A DNA stretch of 45,696 bases from Ignavibacteria bacterium (GTDB lineage: Bacteria > Bacteroidota > Ignavibacteria > Kapaibacteriales > UBA2268): the NCBI GenBank assembly GCA_026416955.1, contig JAOAEE010000043.1, forward strand, positions 1-45,696, in the 5' to 3' direction. Each line of letters starts with the position of its first letter. The first letter of the stretch is position 1. This document shows, in pieces, positions 7,744 to 16,202 of the stretch. The notes under the pieces are model-generated. The model ran no database searches. It worked only from the letters and a program-made list of their open reading frames with translations, and was not told where the DNA came from. The position numbers were made by a program, and so were the translations under genes.

Positions 7744-8619
7744 TTATTTGGTACTTGTTTTATTTCCTTTTCCTTTCTTCGAGCTTTTTTTGGATGAAGA
7801 GAATTTTTTCCTTAGGTATTTGCTTTTCTTTTCCTTGCGAGAAGTCAAATTTAATGATGTTTTAGAAATTTTTGTAGCTTCTACTTCTTCGATGGATTGA
7901 ATTGGTAGGCCATCGAAACAAATTACAAACTCGCCTTTGAATTTCGTGTTTTTAAAAGTTTCATACAATTCTTTGAATGTTCCGTAATGATGGGTTTCGA
8001 ACGGCATTGTCAAGTTGCACCCAATGTAGGCGCGACGCTCGGGCATAATTTGTGCCGCTGCTTCTAACAATGGTACCAATCTATAAGGAGTTTCCAAAAG
8101 AACAACTGTTCTTTGTTCAGTACTCAAACGTCGAAGTTGAAGAATTCGCTCTTCTTTTTTTCTACTAAGAAATCCAGCATAAAGAAATTGGTCTATTGGG
8201 AAGCCACATCTAACAATAGCCGTCATTAAACTTGAAACTCCTGGTATTACTTTAATAGGAATGTTCTTCTTTAAACAAGATTGGACGAGCAACAGTCCAG
8301 GGTCGGCAAAAATTGGTGTTCCACCATCGCAAATTAAGGCAAGATTTTTCCCTTTTTCCAAAAGTTCAAGTAGTTGAGGAGTTTTTATCAATTCGTTTTG
8401 CTCGTTCAAAAGTTCCATCTTTTGCGATAAATTGTATTTATGCAATGTTCGTGCTCCAACCTTTGGTTCTTCGCAAACTACAATATCGACCATCTTCAAG
8501 ACTTTTAATGCCCGAATTGTAATGTCATCATCATTTCCAATTGGTGTGGAAACAATAAACAATGTTCCATATTTTTTTTCTTTTTTCTCTGTGTTGTTAC
8601 CCTCTGTTTTAGGTTCCAT
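7744..8619 (-). CDS. RsmI-like SAM-dependent methyltransferase (16S rRNA C1402 2'-O type, divergent)
   Basis: A 291-residue tetrapyrrole-methylase-fold protein. The N-terminus matches RsmI (LFIVSTPIGNDDDITIRALK), and the SAM-binding ICDGGTPIFADPG and PGVSSLMTAIVRCGFP segments are present. RsmI 2'-O-methylates C1402 in the 16S decoding centre. The usual acidic EDTR-type motif after the first helix is replaced by VVCEEPKVGARTL, so this is a divergent subfamily member and its target is uncertain. The last 35 residues are a Lys/Ser-rich tail, probably RNA-binding or disordered. The ATG overlaps the 3' end of alr by 11 bp, which places it last in the pheT-coil-alr-rsmI run. Confidence 0.75.
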   Translation of the reverse strand: MEPKTEGNNTEKKEKKYGTLFIVSTPIGNDDDITIRALKVLKMVDIVVCEEPKVGARTLHKYNLSQKMELLNEQNELIKTPQLLELLEKGKNLALICDGGTPIFADPGLLLVQSCLKKNIPIKVIPGVSSLMTAIVRCGFPIDQFLYAGFLSRKKEERILQLRRLSTEQRTVVLLETPYRLVPLLEAAAQIMPERRAYIGCNLTMPFETHHYGTFKELYETFKNTKFKGEFVICFDGLPIQSIEEVEATKISKTSLNLTSRKEKKSKYLRKKFSSSKKSSKKGKGNKTSTK

Positions 8620-9715
8620 TTTTCACATATATTCTTGGTACTCTATTCGAAATTGATGTTAATACTTCGTAGACAATTGTTTGCGAGTTACGAGCCAAAT
8701 CCCTTCCAGTTATTTGTTCATCCCCTTGCTTACCAAGTATTACAACTTCGTCGCCTAATTTTATTTCGTCGTTTCCTACATCGACCATTATTTCATCCAT
8801 ACAAATCCCACCAACTACTTTATATTTTTTGCCACGAATTAAACAAAATAATGAGTCGGAAGAAATCCTTGGCAAGCCATCGCCGTAACCAATCGGAACA
8901 GTTGCAATTGTAGTATTTTCCTTTGCTATAAATTTCCGACCATAGCCTACGCTTTCTCCACTTCTAATTTTGCGAATGGATATTACTTTGGAGTAAACTT
9001 CCATAATCGGTAAAAAATTGTATTGAGTATTCTCATTGTGTGTATATCCATAGAGTGCAAGCCCGGGCCGAACAGCATCAAAAAAAGACTCTGGATAAGA
9101 GAACAATGCCCCAGTGTTGGCTATGTGGCGAATTTCAAATTGGTAATTCAAACTCTCGAGTTCATCAAGAAGTTTCTTAAATCTTTCGACTTGCAATTTT
9201 GTGTATTGAATATCTGAATCAGAGGAAGCAAAATGCGACATAATCCCAACTGGTTCAATATTGGGTAAATCAAAGCACTTTTGAATCAAATCCTTTGCAC
9301 CTTCTGGGAAAATTCCATCGCGTCCCATTCCCGTGTCGATGTAAAAGTGTATTCTAGCTTTTTTGCCTTGTTGCTTTGCGTATGTGGAAATCTTTTTTGC
9401 AACTTCGAAATGCTCTATTGCATAGTCGAGCTCAAAATCAACAGAAGCTTCGATAGTTGCATCATTTTCTGGAACAAGAACAAGAATTGGCACGCTTATT
9501 CCAGCCTTTCGCAACATTATTCCTTCGGAGACGAAAGCAACAGCAAGATAATCGACCCCAAATTCTTGCAAATATCTCGAAATTTCGACTAAACCGTGGC
9601 CGTATGCGTTTGATTTGACAACGCCAATTATCTTTCTGTTCCCAATTATTCTTTTGATATTACAAAAATTATTGTAAAGATTATCTATGTTAACTTTTGC
9701 ATAGGTTGTTCTCAT
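8609..9715 (-). CDS. alr: Alanine racemase
   Basis: A 368-residue PLP enzyme interconverting L- and D-alanine for peptidoglycan. The PLP-binding lysine is K34 in VVKSNAYGHG. The TIM-barrel N-terminal domain has IDTGMGRDG and HFASSD. The second catalytic region SVGYGRKF (tyrosine near residue 257) and VPIGYGDGLPR of the C-terminal beta domain are intact. Length is normal. It follows the coiled-coil gene with a single base between stop and start, and overlaps the rsmI-like gene by 11 bp, so co-translation is likely. Confidence 0.96.
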   Translation of the reverse strand: MRTTYAKVNIDNLYNNFCNIKRIIGNRKIIGVVKSNAYGHGLVEISRYLQEFGVDYLAVAFVSEGIMLRKAGISVPILVLVPENDATIEASVDFELDYAIEHFEVAKKISTYAKQQGKKARIHFYIDTGMGRDGIFPEGAKDLIQKCFDLPNIEPVGIMSHFASSDSDIQYTKLQVERFKKLLDELESLNYQFEIRHIANTGALFSYPESFFDAVRPGLALYGYTHNENTQYNFLPIMEVYSKVISIRKIRSGESVGYGRKFIAKENTTIATVPIGYGDGLPRISSDSLFCLIRGKKYKVVGGICMDEIMVDVGNDEIKLGDEVVILGKQGDEQITGRDLARNSQTIVYEVLTSISNRVPRIYVKNGT

Positions 9716-9716
9716 A

Positions 9717-11528
9717 TTAATTTTCGCTTTCGATTAGTTTATCAATTTGATTTATCAAACTATTAACCTTTTCAATTAATACATTTTTAGTTTTATCTTT
9801 TTCTTGAATTGCCAAACGAAGTTTTGCAAGTTCTTCGTTAAGATTTCTGTAATCCAAAATCTTCTCATTATACAGTATTTCTATTTTTTCTTTTTCACGA
9901 AGTGCTTTAAGATAATTATCTTGCATCTCATTTTTATCCTTATTCAAAGAGAAAATCTTCTTTTGAAGTTCAATTTTTTCTTCGTTGATTTGCTTGTTTA
10001 GTTCTTTTAGTTCCTTATTTATCTGGCGGAGTGAATTTACCTCGCTTTGCAATTTATAAAACTCATTTCTATACTGCATTAATTCGCGAATTTGGTCTTC
10101 CTTCTTTCCCAACTCGCTTGTAATGCTATTAAGCTTTGTTTCAAGTTCTTTATTTTTACGATTTACTTCTAATATATCTGAATTGAGGTTCTCTATTTGA
10201 GTATTCAAATCGTCTATTGTTGTTCTGTCGATTTCTAATTGTTCAATTAGTTCTTCGAATTTTTTGTTTTTTGTGTTTATTTCCTCGGCCAATTTCAAAT
10301 TTTCGGCTCTAAGTTGCTCTATCGCTCTTTCAAGCGATTTGATTTGGGCAAGTTTATCCTCGTCTTGTGTCTTTAAATTTTTCACCAATGAATCGAGACT
10401 GTATCTTTCTTTTTCCCTTGTGGTCAATTCGACTTCTAAGCCAGCAATTCGATTTTTATGGAAAACTATTTCTTCTTCAAGTTCTTGAATTTTCTTTATG
10501 TTCTCTTTTTCTATGTCCTCGATAGTATTTCTTAATCGAAGATTTTCTTCTTTCAAAGAGCCAAATTCATTTGCCAATTCTCTAAGTTTTATTCCAATTT
10601 GCTTGGAAAGATTCAAAAAATCGGCAAAAGTTTTTCCCAAAAGCACAATTTCTTGCTTAGCGAAAAATGGGTCCGAAAAAATTTGCTCAAGTTCGTTGAA
10701 AAACTCTTTTTCCTTCGCATTGGTTTCGTCGAGTTCCTTCCGAAGTTTTTGAACTTCGCCCAATAGTTTTTCAATCTCGCGCTCCTTTTCAATCCTTTGC
10801 ATTACAGTCTGTTCAAGATTTTTCTCCAATTCGAACTGTTCCTTTTGCAATTTTTCGAGTTTTTCCTTTGCAACAATAAGCTCGTTGCTTTGAAGGCGCA
10901 AACCATCAAGTTCCCTTTTGTTCTGATTCAAGTGCTCTTGCAATTCATTATTATACTTTTGGAGTTCAAGAATTTTTGCCTCTAAGATTGCAATTTTTCT
11001 TTCCTTCTCCTCGAAATGAAATATTCTATTTTCGAGTTCAGCAATAGTCTCGTTCTTTTTCAAAATCTCTTCGTTCAATTGATTAATTAATAAGTTTTTC
11101 TGAATAATATCCTTTTTCGCAGCATCGTAATTCTCTTCCAATTCTCTATATTTTTCTTCATATTCCGAATAACCAAATAAACTGCCTTCGAGAAATTTTT
11201 TTTGCTTTTGGTACTCTTCGTAATACAACTGTAGCGACTTGTTTTCTTCTTCCAATTGAGCAATAATAGTTTCGTAGTTCTGAATAACTTCAGGAGAGAA
11301 CTTTGTTTCCAAAAATTTTATTTGTTTTTCTTGCTCCTCTATCCTTGTCTCCAAATCGGAAATTTTTTCAATGAGTTTACTGTTCTCTTGCTGGATTTGC
11401 CTATTTTGTTCAATCTGCTTTTGATATTTTTCAACAAAACCCTTAATTGCTGTCCATAAATTATCGATTACAATTTGGACACTGGGAGATGGAGTAAATT
11501 TCGGTTCTTCAAATTCGATTTGTTCCAT
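9717..11528 (-). CDS. Giant coiled-coil protein, function unknown (cytoplasmic)
   Basis: 603 residues, almost entirely Glu/Lys/Gln/Asn/Leu-rich heptad repeats from about residue 30 to the end. There is a short non-coiled N-terminus with several prolines (FEEPKFTPSPSVQIVIDNLW). A possible break lies near residues 120-130 (SLFGYSEYEEKY) and another near residues 275-310 around a Phe/Pro-rich segment (IFSDPFFAKQEIVLLGKTFA). It has no signal peptide or transmembrane segment. The C-terminus ends with VNSLINQIDKLIESEN, which resembles the end of small ZapB-type coiled coils. In related genomes a short cell-division coiled coil and zapA often follow pheT, so a division or cytoskeletal role is possible, but this is inference only. 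It sits 28 bp after pheT and 1 bp before alr. SMC/myosin-like database hits to such proteins are normally compositional. Confidence 0.7.
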   Translation of the reverse strand: MEQIEFEEPKFTPSPSVQIVIDNLWTAIKGFVEKYQKQIEQNRQIQQENSKLIEKISDLETRIEEQEKQIKFLETKFSPEVIQNYETIIAQLEEENKSLQLYYEEYQKQKKFLEGSLFGYSEYEEKYRELEENYDAAKKDIIQKNLLINQLNEEILKKNETIAELENRIFHFEEKERKIAILEAKILELQKYNNELQEHLNQNKRELDGLRLQSNELIVAKEKLEKLQKEQFELEKNLEQTVMQRIEKEREIEKLLGEVQKLRKELDETNAKEKEFFNELEQIFSDPFFAKQEIVLLGKTFADFLNLSKQIGIKLRELANEFGSLKEENLRLRNTIEDIEKENIKKIQELEEEIVFHKNRIAGLEVELTTREKERYSLDSLVKNLKTQDEDKLAQIKSLERAIEQLRAENLKLAEEINTKNKKFEELIEQLEIDRTTIDDLNTQIENLNSDILEVNRKNKELETKLNSITSELGKKEDQIRELMQYRNEFYKLQSEVNSLRQINKELKELNKQINEEKIELQKKIFSLNKDKNEMQDNYLKALREKEKIEILYNEKILDYRNLNEELAKLRLAIQEKDKTKNVLIEKVNSLINQIDKLIESEN

Positions 11529-11556
11529 AGTTTATTTTATTTTCAAAATATCAAAT

Positions 11557-13974
11557 TTAGAAAACTCTATGTTCTGCACCAACCTCGCTCGAAACCCTTT
11601 CAATTATTCTATTAATCCAATCTTGAACTTCTTCGTCGGTTAATGTTCTTTCGTAAGAGTTAAAGAATAAAGCAAAAGCCAAATTCTTTTTTCCCTCGCC
11701 AATATTTTTACCACGATAAACATCGAAAAGTATAACTTCTCTTAGATTTTCTCCTCCGTTTTCGCGTATAACTTTTTGCAAGGTAAGTGCACTTACTTGC
11801 TCGTCTACAACGAACGCTAAGTCCCTACGAACAACCGGAAAAGGCGAAATTTTCGAAAACTTGCTCAATTCTTTCCTACGATTGTAAATTGCTTCAAGGT
11901 TAATATAAAAAATATAGACAACACTTTGTAAATCAAGAAATTTCTTGATTTCTTCCGCTATCACTCCAAATTCTCCAAGTAAAGCACCATTTATCTTAAT
12001 TTTCCCATACTCACTCCCAAAAACTTTGTTTCCTTGGTTATCATATTCAATTTCGAATTCATTAATACCAAGCGTAAATAATAAGTGCTCGACCATACCT
12101 TTGACATCGAAGAAATCTACTTCGCGTTGGGGATATCCCCACTGCAAGGGGAAACAAAGTCCAGAAAGTGTACCAGCAAGCACTTCTCTTTCCTCGATAC
12201 CTTCGATAAATTTTCTCGAGTTCTCATTTTTTCTAAATTCTTTGCCTATTTCAAAAAGTTTTAAATCTTTTTTGCCAATGTTCATATTGAGTTTGACAAT
12301 TTCTAATATAGATGGCAAAATACTTGGGCGTACGATTGAATATTCTTCGCCAAGTGGATTTGCAATTTCAATTGTCTCCCCTTCGAAAAACTTAGAAGTT
12401 TTCTTTGGACTATACAGATTTTGGGTAAGAATTTCGGTAAAGCCGCGAGAAACAAAGTAACTTTTCAACTCGTTCCTTAGTTTTGGTACGAGTAAAGGTG
12501 TTTCCTTCGTTTCCCCCGAAAAAGTTACCGAATAACTTCTATCTTCTGGAATATTGTCGTAACCGTAAAATCTTGCAATATCTTCAATTAAGTCAATTTC
12601 TTGTTCAACATCAAAACGAAACGAAGGAACTTCGAAAATTAACTTCTCGGCATTTTTCCCTTCTTCTTTAAAACCCAAGGAAACAAGGATTTCCTTCATT
12701 TTTTCTTCTTTTATGTCGGCACCAAGAACTTTCCTTGCTCGCTCGAAGCGAAAAGAAACATATTTCCGAGGTATCTTGTTTGGGTAAATGTCAATGTAAC
12801 CAGCGACAAGTTCTCCTTTGCTCAGCAAGGCAATTAATTGGGAAGCCCTATTTAAAGCAAAAACAACATTTTCGTAATCAACACCCCTTTCAAATCGATA
12901 CGACGACTCGCTCGATATTCCAAGTTTCTTTGTTGTCCTTCGAATTGAAACTGGATTGAAAAACGCAGACTCTAAAAGCACATTTTTAGTTTCGAAACTT
13001 ATCTCGCTGTTTTCGCCACCCATAACACCACCAATTGCAACTGGTTTCTCTGCGTCGCAAATCATTAGCATCGTATCGTCAAGTTCTCTTTTCTTTCCGT
13101 CCAAGGTAACAAATTCTTCACCATTATTTGCAGTGCGAACAATAATGCGTTTTTGTGCAAGTTTATCATAATCGAACGCGTGCAATGGTTGTCCAAGTTC
13201 CATCATAACATAGTTTGTTACATCAACAACACAGTTAATAGGCCTTAGTCCTAAAAGGATTAATCTGGATTTCAACCAGTTTGGCGACTCTTGAACAGTA
13301 ATATTTTTTATTATTCTTGCAGAATACCTTGGGCACTTCTCTTTATCCAAAATTTCAATATTTACGAATTCTTGGATAGTGGTCGAGAAATCTTCCTTAG
13401 GTTCAACAGAAGGTACTTTCAAAGGCAACATAAAAAAGGCAGCAAGTTCCCTTGCTATTCCAAGGTGGCTAAGACAGTCGCCTCGATTTGGTGTAATTCC
13501 TATTTCGAAAACAACATCATTTAAACCATAGTAATCCGAAAAAGAGGTTCCAATTGGAGCATTATTATCGAGCACGAAAATTTCGGTGCTACAGTCCCCA
13601 ATTTCAAGTTCGTCTTCGCTACATATCATTCCGCTGGATTCGTACCCCCGAATTGTTGTAGGTTTTATTACTAATCCACTCTTTGGGATAACTGCGCCGG
13701 GTAGGGCAAGTACAACTTTTTGATTTATTGCAACATTTGGGGCTCCACAAATTACTTTATGTGTTTCTTTTCCATCGAATACACTACAATACGAAAGCTT
13801 TTCGGTTACCTTCTCGCAAGAAGTTACCTCGGCAACAACAAAATTTTGATACTTTTCTCCAAAATCAAAATACTCCTCGACTTCGAAGCCAATCGAAGTC
13901 AGAATGCTTGCAATTTCTTTCGGGGTTTTCGGCAAGTCTACAAATTCCTTCAACAAATTAAATGAAATTCTCAT
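11557..13974 (-). CDS. pheT: Phenylalanyl-tRNA synthetase beta subunit
   Basis: 805 residues, the full family length. In order: an N-terminal B1 segment (MRISFNLLKEFVDL); a tRNA-binding OB fold with VVAEVTSCEKVTEKLSYCSVF; the B3/B4 editing region (ARIIKNITVQESPNWLKSRL and NYVMMELGQPLHAFDYD); the B5 domain; the catalytic-like core (FLDLIEDIARFYGYDNIP-type helix); and a C-terminal FDX-ACB anticodon-binding domain (FPVVRRDLAFVVDEQ). With PheS, which is not in this window, it forms the alpha2-beta2 enzyme charging tRNA-Phe. It heads the run pheT-coiled coil-alr-rsmI. Upstream of the ATG is a TTAATTTGCA sequence resembling the local promoter box. Confidence 0.97.
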   Translation of the reverse strand: MRISFNLLKEFVDLPKTPKEIASILTSIGFEVEEYFDFGEKYQNFVVAEVTSCEKVTEKLSYCSVFDGKETHKVICGAPNVAINQKVVLALPGAVIPKSGLVIKPTTIRGYESSGMICSEDELEIGDCSTEIFVLDNNAPIGTSFSDYYGLNDVVFEIGITPNRGDCLSHLGIARELAAFFMLPLKVPSVEPKEDFSTTIQEFVNIEILDKEKCPRYSARIIKNITVQESPNWLKSRLILLGLRPINCVVDVTNYVMMELGQPLHAFDYDKLAQKRIIVRTANNGEEFVTLDGKKRELDDTMLMICDAEKPVAIGGVMGGENSEISFETKNVLLESAFFNPVSIRRTTKKLGISSESSYRFERGVDYENVVFALNRASQLIALLSKGELVAGYIDIYPNKIPRKYVSFRFERARKVLGADIKEEKMKEILVSLGFKEEGKNAEKLIFEVPSFRFDVEQEIDLIEDIARFYGYDNIPEDRSYSVTFSGETKETPLLVPKLRNELKSYFVSRGFTEILTQNLYSPKKTSKFFEGETIEIANPLGEEYSIVRPSILPSILEIVKLNMNIGKKDLKLFEIGKEFRKNENSRKFIEGIEEREVLAGTLSGLCFPLQWGYPQREVDFFDVKGMVEHLLFTLGINEFEIEYDNQGNKVFGSEYGKIKINGALLGEFGVIAEEIKKFLDLQSVVYIFYINLEAIYNRRKELSKFSKISPFPVVRRDLAFVVDEQVSALTLQKVIRENGGENLREVILFDVYRGKNIGEGKKNLAFALFFNSYERTLTDEEVQDWINRIIERVSSEVGAEHRVF

Positions 13975-14223
13975 TTTGCAAGGAAATAAATATTTTAAAA
14001 ATATGCAAATTAATTAAATTTTAGTTCTTATTTAATATTCTACAAACTTGACCCATAATCCTTTTCGTTGGACAAAGAACTTTTTGAGAAAATTCGCAAG
14101 AGAATTCAGAAAATATCTCTTACATTTGGTTTTAATTGGCAAAAGATTTTTCTTACTAATTAATATTTAGCAAACTTTGTCTTAAAAAAATTTAAAAATG
14201 GAAAACGCAACTGTTATGTTATC
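13975..14223. other. AT-rich spacer upstream of pheT
   Basis: It probably holds the pheT promoter (a TTAATTTGCA-like sequence on the minus strand about 30-40 bp before the ATG). A plus-strand frame near 14003-14161 reads somewhat protein-like but contains an internal TAA and has no start. It is not called as a gene. Confidence 0.4.
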
Positions 14224-14261
14224 CTGTAAAAACAACAGGTTGCCACTCTTGGCAACCTGTT
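14224..14261 (-). terminator. Intrinsic terminator after the Lys/Glu-rich protein gene
   Basis: Perfect 11-bp inverted repeat AACAGGTTGCC / GGCAACCTGTT with a 6-nt loop (14234-14261). On the minus strand it is followed by TTTTTAC. It lies about 30 bp past the stop at 14293. Confidence 0.9.
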
Positions 14262-14292
14262 AAACTCTCTCATTTTTTGATTTAGAAAAATA

Positions 14293-14610
14293 TTATTTCT
14301 TATTTTCTTTTTTCTCTTTCTTCTCTTCCTTCTTCATTTCTTTTTTTTCTGCTTTCTTCACTTCCTTTTTCTCTTCTTTTTTCATCTCTTTCTTTTCTTT
14401 TGCTTCTGCCTTTTTCATCTCTTTCTTTTCCTTCGGTTCAGCTTTCTTTTCTTCTTTCATTTCCTTCTTTTCCTTCTTAACTTCTTGTTTTGCTTCGGTC
14501 TTGACCTTCGCTTTCTTTTCTTTTACTGTTCCTTGGGCTTGCGCTTGTGCAAAAATATTAGTAGCAATGAATGCAATTGCTACTATTGCTGCAATAAGAG
14601 CTTTTTTCAT
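14293..14610 (-). CDS. Small secreted Lys/Glu-rich repeat protein
   Basis: A 105-residue protein. It begins with a clear signal peptide (MKKALIAAIVAIAFIATNIF, cleavage near the AQAQA region). The remaining roughly 75 residues are almost only Lys, Glu, Ala and Met in imperfect repeats built on KKEMKK/EEKKE/AEAKEK units. Such a segment should form a highly charged single alpha helix or a disordered chain in the periplasm or outside the cell. The start is supported by a strong GGAGGAATT ribosome-binding site, a promoter-like box upstream and a terminator downstream, so the gene is real despite its low complexity and is probably well expressed. The function is unknown; similar Lys-rich exported proteins are annotated only as hypothetical. 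The repeat may vary in copy number between strains. Confidence 0.8.
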   Translation of the reverse strand: MKKALIAAIVAIAFIATNIFAQAQAQGTVKEKKAKVKTEAKQEVKKEKKEMKEEKKAEPKEKKEMKKAEAKEKKEMKKEEKKEVKKAEKKEMKKEEKKEKKENKK

Positions 14611-14651
14611 AATTCCTCCAAAAAATGTTTAACATATGCCAAAAGGCAATG

Positions 14652-14685
14652 CAAAATTAACCTTATCTTTTTTTCGTTATTCAAA
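14652..14685 (-). promoter_or_regulatory. Bacteroidota-type promoter for the Lys/Glu-rich protein gene
   Basis: On the minus strand TTTG (14685-14682) and TAATTTTG (14659-14652) are separated by 22 bp. This is close to the known Bacteroidota -33 TTTG / -7 TAnnTTTG consensus, whose usual spacing is 19-21. The -7 box is about 40 bp before the ATG and is followed by CA, a plausible transcription start. Confidence 0.6.
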
Positions 14686-14758
14686 TTTTTATAAATTTTT
14701 ACCATTTTTTTTACTACTTTGTAGTTTTTTTTGTACTTATTTGTCAATTTAAGTGTAT

Positions 14759-15691
14759 ATGTCAAAAATTATATACATACTTGCATTTAATATCACTTTC
14801 CTTACGATTTTAAAAATAGAACTTTTTTGCCAATGCGGTTGCTCCTCTGCACAGCAATTTTTGCCTCCTTTGCATTGGATAGGTAAGAGCGAGTTTACAA
14901 TTGCCGCAAAAAAAAGATTGTTTTTGGATTTAATATATAAACATAGCCTTAGCAATAAAATTTACAAGGGTTCCAAATCAATCTCCTCTATTGATTTTTT
15001 CTATCATTCTTTTGATTTATTCGCTAGTTATGGATTTTCGAACTATTCTGCAATCGACCTCTTTATTAATTATAACCTCCGAGAATTAAATCAATTTCAA
15101 TTTGTTTCGAAATCTTCGGGCTTTTCGCATTTATCCTTGGGCGGTAGACACACTTTCTACGAAAGCGAAAACTCGGATTTCATTATTAATGCAGGGTTGG
15201 GAGTTCGCCTTCCTCTTACGAAATTCAAGCCAATTGATTCTATTCCAATTGTCGTTCAACCTTCGAATGGTGCTTTCGGGTTCTACGGTTTCGGTTTGAT
15301 TCAAAAGTCATTTCCCTCGCTAAATCTGAACCTACTTTTCTTCAACCGCTTCGATTATTTTTTCGAGAATAATTTGGATTATCAATTTGGTCCAACCAAT
15401 TCGAGTTCCATATTAATTTCTTTAAGAATTTCAGAAAGCCTTAGTGCATTACTTGAATTACGCAATATTTTCTCGTTGCAAGATAAGCACATCGATACAA
15501 TATTCACAAATTCTGGTGTTAATCTTCTTTTGGTTATTCCAAGAGCAACAATCTCTTTCGACAATCTTAGTATCTCCCCCTTTTGCGAAATACCCATTTT
15601 TCAATATTATAAAGGCGAACAAATCGCTTCGAAAATAGCATTTGGCTTCAATCTTAATTATCTTCTCAACTTTTCAAAAAGGAAATTATAA
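14759..15691 (+). CDS. Predicted outer-membrane beta-barrel-like protein
   Basis: 310 residues starting at ATG 14759 (a GTG two codons earlier is less likely). The hydrophobic N-terminal segment IIYILAFNITFLTILKIELF acts as a signal peptide and is followed by a Cys-rich CQCGCSSAQ, so lipidation or a heme/metal-type Cys cluster cannot be excluded. The rest consists of alternating hydrophobic/polar strands with many aromatic residues and glycines (INAGLGVRLPLTKF, FGFYGFGLIQKSF, LLVIPRATISF), typical of outer-membrane barrels of the phenol-degradation or transporter-like type. The final residues are basic rather than aromatic. It may share a transcript with the two small genes that follow. I do not recognise a specific family. 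Confidence 0.65.
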   Translation: MSKIIYILAFNITFLTILKIELFCQCGCSSAQQFLPPLHWIGKSEFTIAAKKRLFLDLIYKHSLSNKIYKGSKSISSIDFFYHSFDLFASYGFSNYSAIDLFINYNLRELNQFQFVSKSSGFSHLSLGGRHTFYESENSDFIINAGLGVRLPLTKFKPIDSIPIVVQPSNGAFGFYGFGLIQKSFPSLNLNLLFFNRFDYFFENNLDYQFGPTNSSSILISLRISESLSALLELRNIFSLQDKHIDTIFTNSGVNLLLVIPRATISFDNLSISPFCEIPIFQYYKGEQIASKIAFGFNLNYLLNFSKRKL

Positions 15692-15731
15692 TTTTTTTTA
15701 TATATTAGAAATTTCATTTGTTAGGTGCAAT

Positions 15732-16202
15732 ATGAAGAATTTGTTTGTATTTTGCCTTACCTTTTGTCTATTTTTCTTTTTCAATGTCCAATTAATAGGA
15801 CAAAATACCGAGCATTCCGCCGAAACTAAACAAGGTAAAAAGACCGTGCGAAAAGTAGATACAACTTCCGATGACTACTTGATAAGGGAAGCCCGTAAGG
15901 AAGCAAAAATTAAAGTCAAAGAAGCAGAACTTCGTGCGAAACAAAAAATCGACGAAGCAAAAGCCCTTTCCAAACAAAGAATTACCATAGCCCGCGAAAA
16001 AACAAAATTGGAAATTGAAAAAGCAAAGGAAAAAGCATATAAAGAACTTCAAAAAATAATTGACCAAGAAAACAAAAAACTTGAAAATATCAAGAAAGAA
16101 GCCTACCAAGAAGTAGAAAAAGTTCGGCAAGAACAAATGAAAAAAATCGAACAAATGATTTCGAAAGGGAATGCCTTGAAAAATCGCACTAAGAAAAAGT
16201 GA
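15732..16202 (+). CDS. Small exported coiled-coil protein
   Basis: 156 residues from ATG 15732, which begins a clean signal peptide (MKNLFVFCLTFCLFFFFNVQ, cleavage near LIGQ). Upstream in-frame codons exist but lie inside the previous gene. The mature part is a Lys/Glu/Ala-rich helix from about residue 45 to 150 with heptads (KEAELRAKQKIDEAKALSKQ), loosely like periplasmic OmpH/Skp-type or stalk proteins, but without enough similarity to assign a function. It overlaps the ComEA-like gene by 4 bp (GTGA), so the two are translationally coupled. Confidence 0.7.
   Translation: MKNLFVFCLTFCLFFFFNVQLIGQNTEHSAETKQGKKTVRKVDTTSDDYLIREARKEAKIKVKEAELRAKQKIDEAKALSKQRITIAREKTKLEIEKAKEKAYKELQKIIDQENKKLENIKKEAYQEVEKVRQEQMKKIEQMISKGNALKNRTKKK

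Noticed and set aside
14003-14161. Plus-strand protein-like text upstream of pheT, including KELFEKIRKRIQKISLTFGF
   Set aside because: It contains an internal TAA and has no start; with only about 50 codons it cannot be separated from chance in AT-rich DNA.
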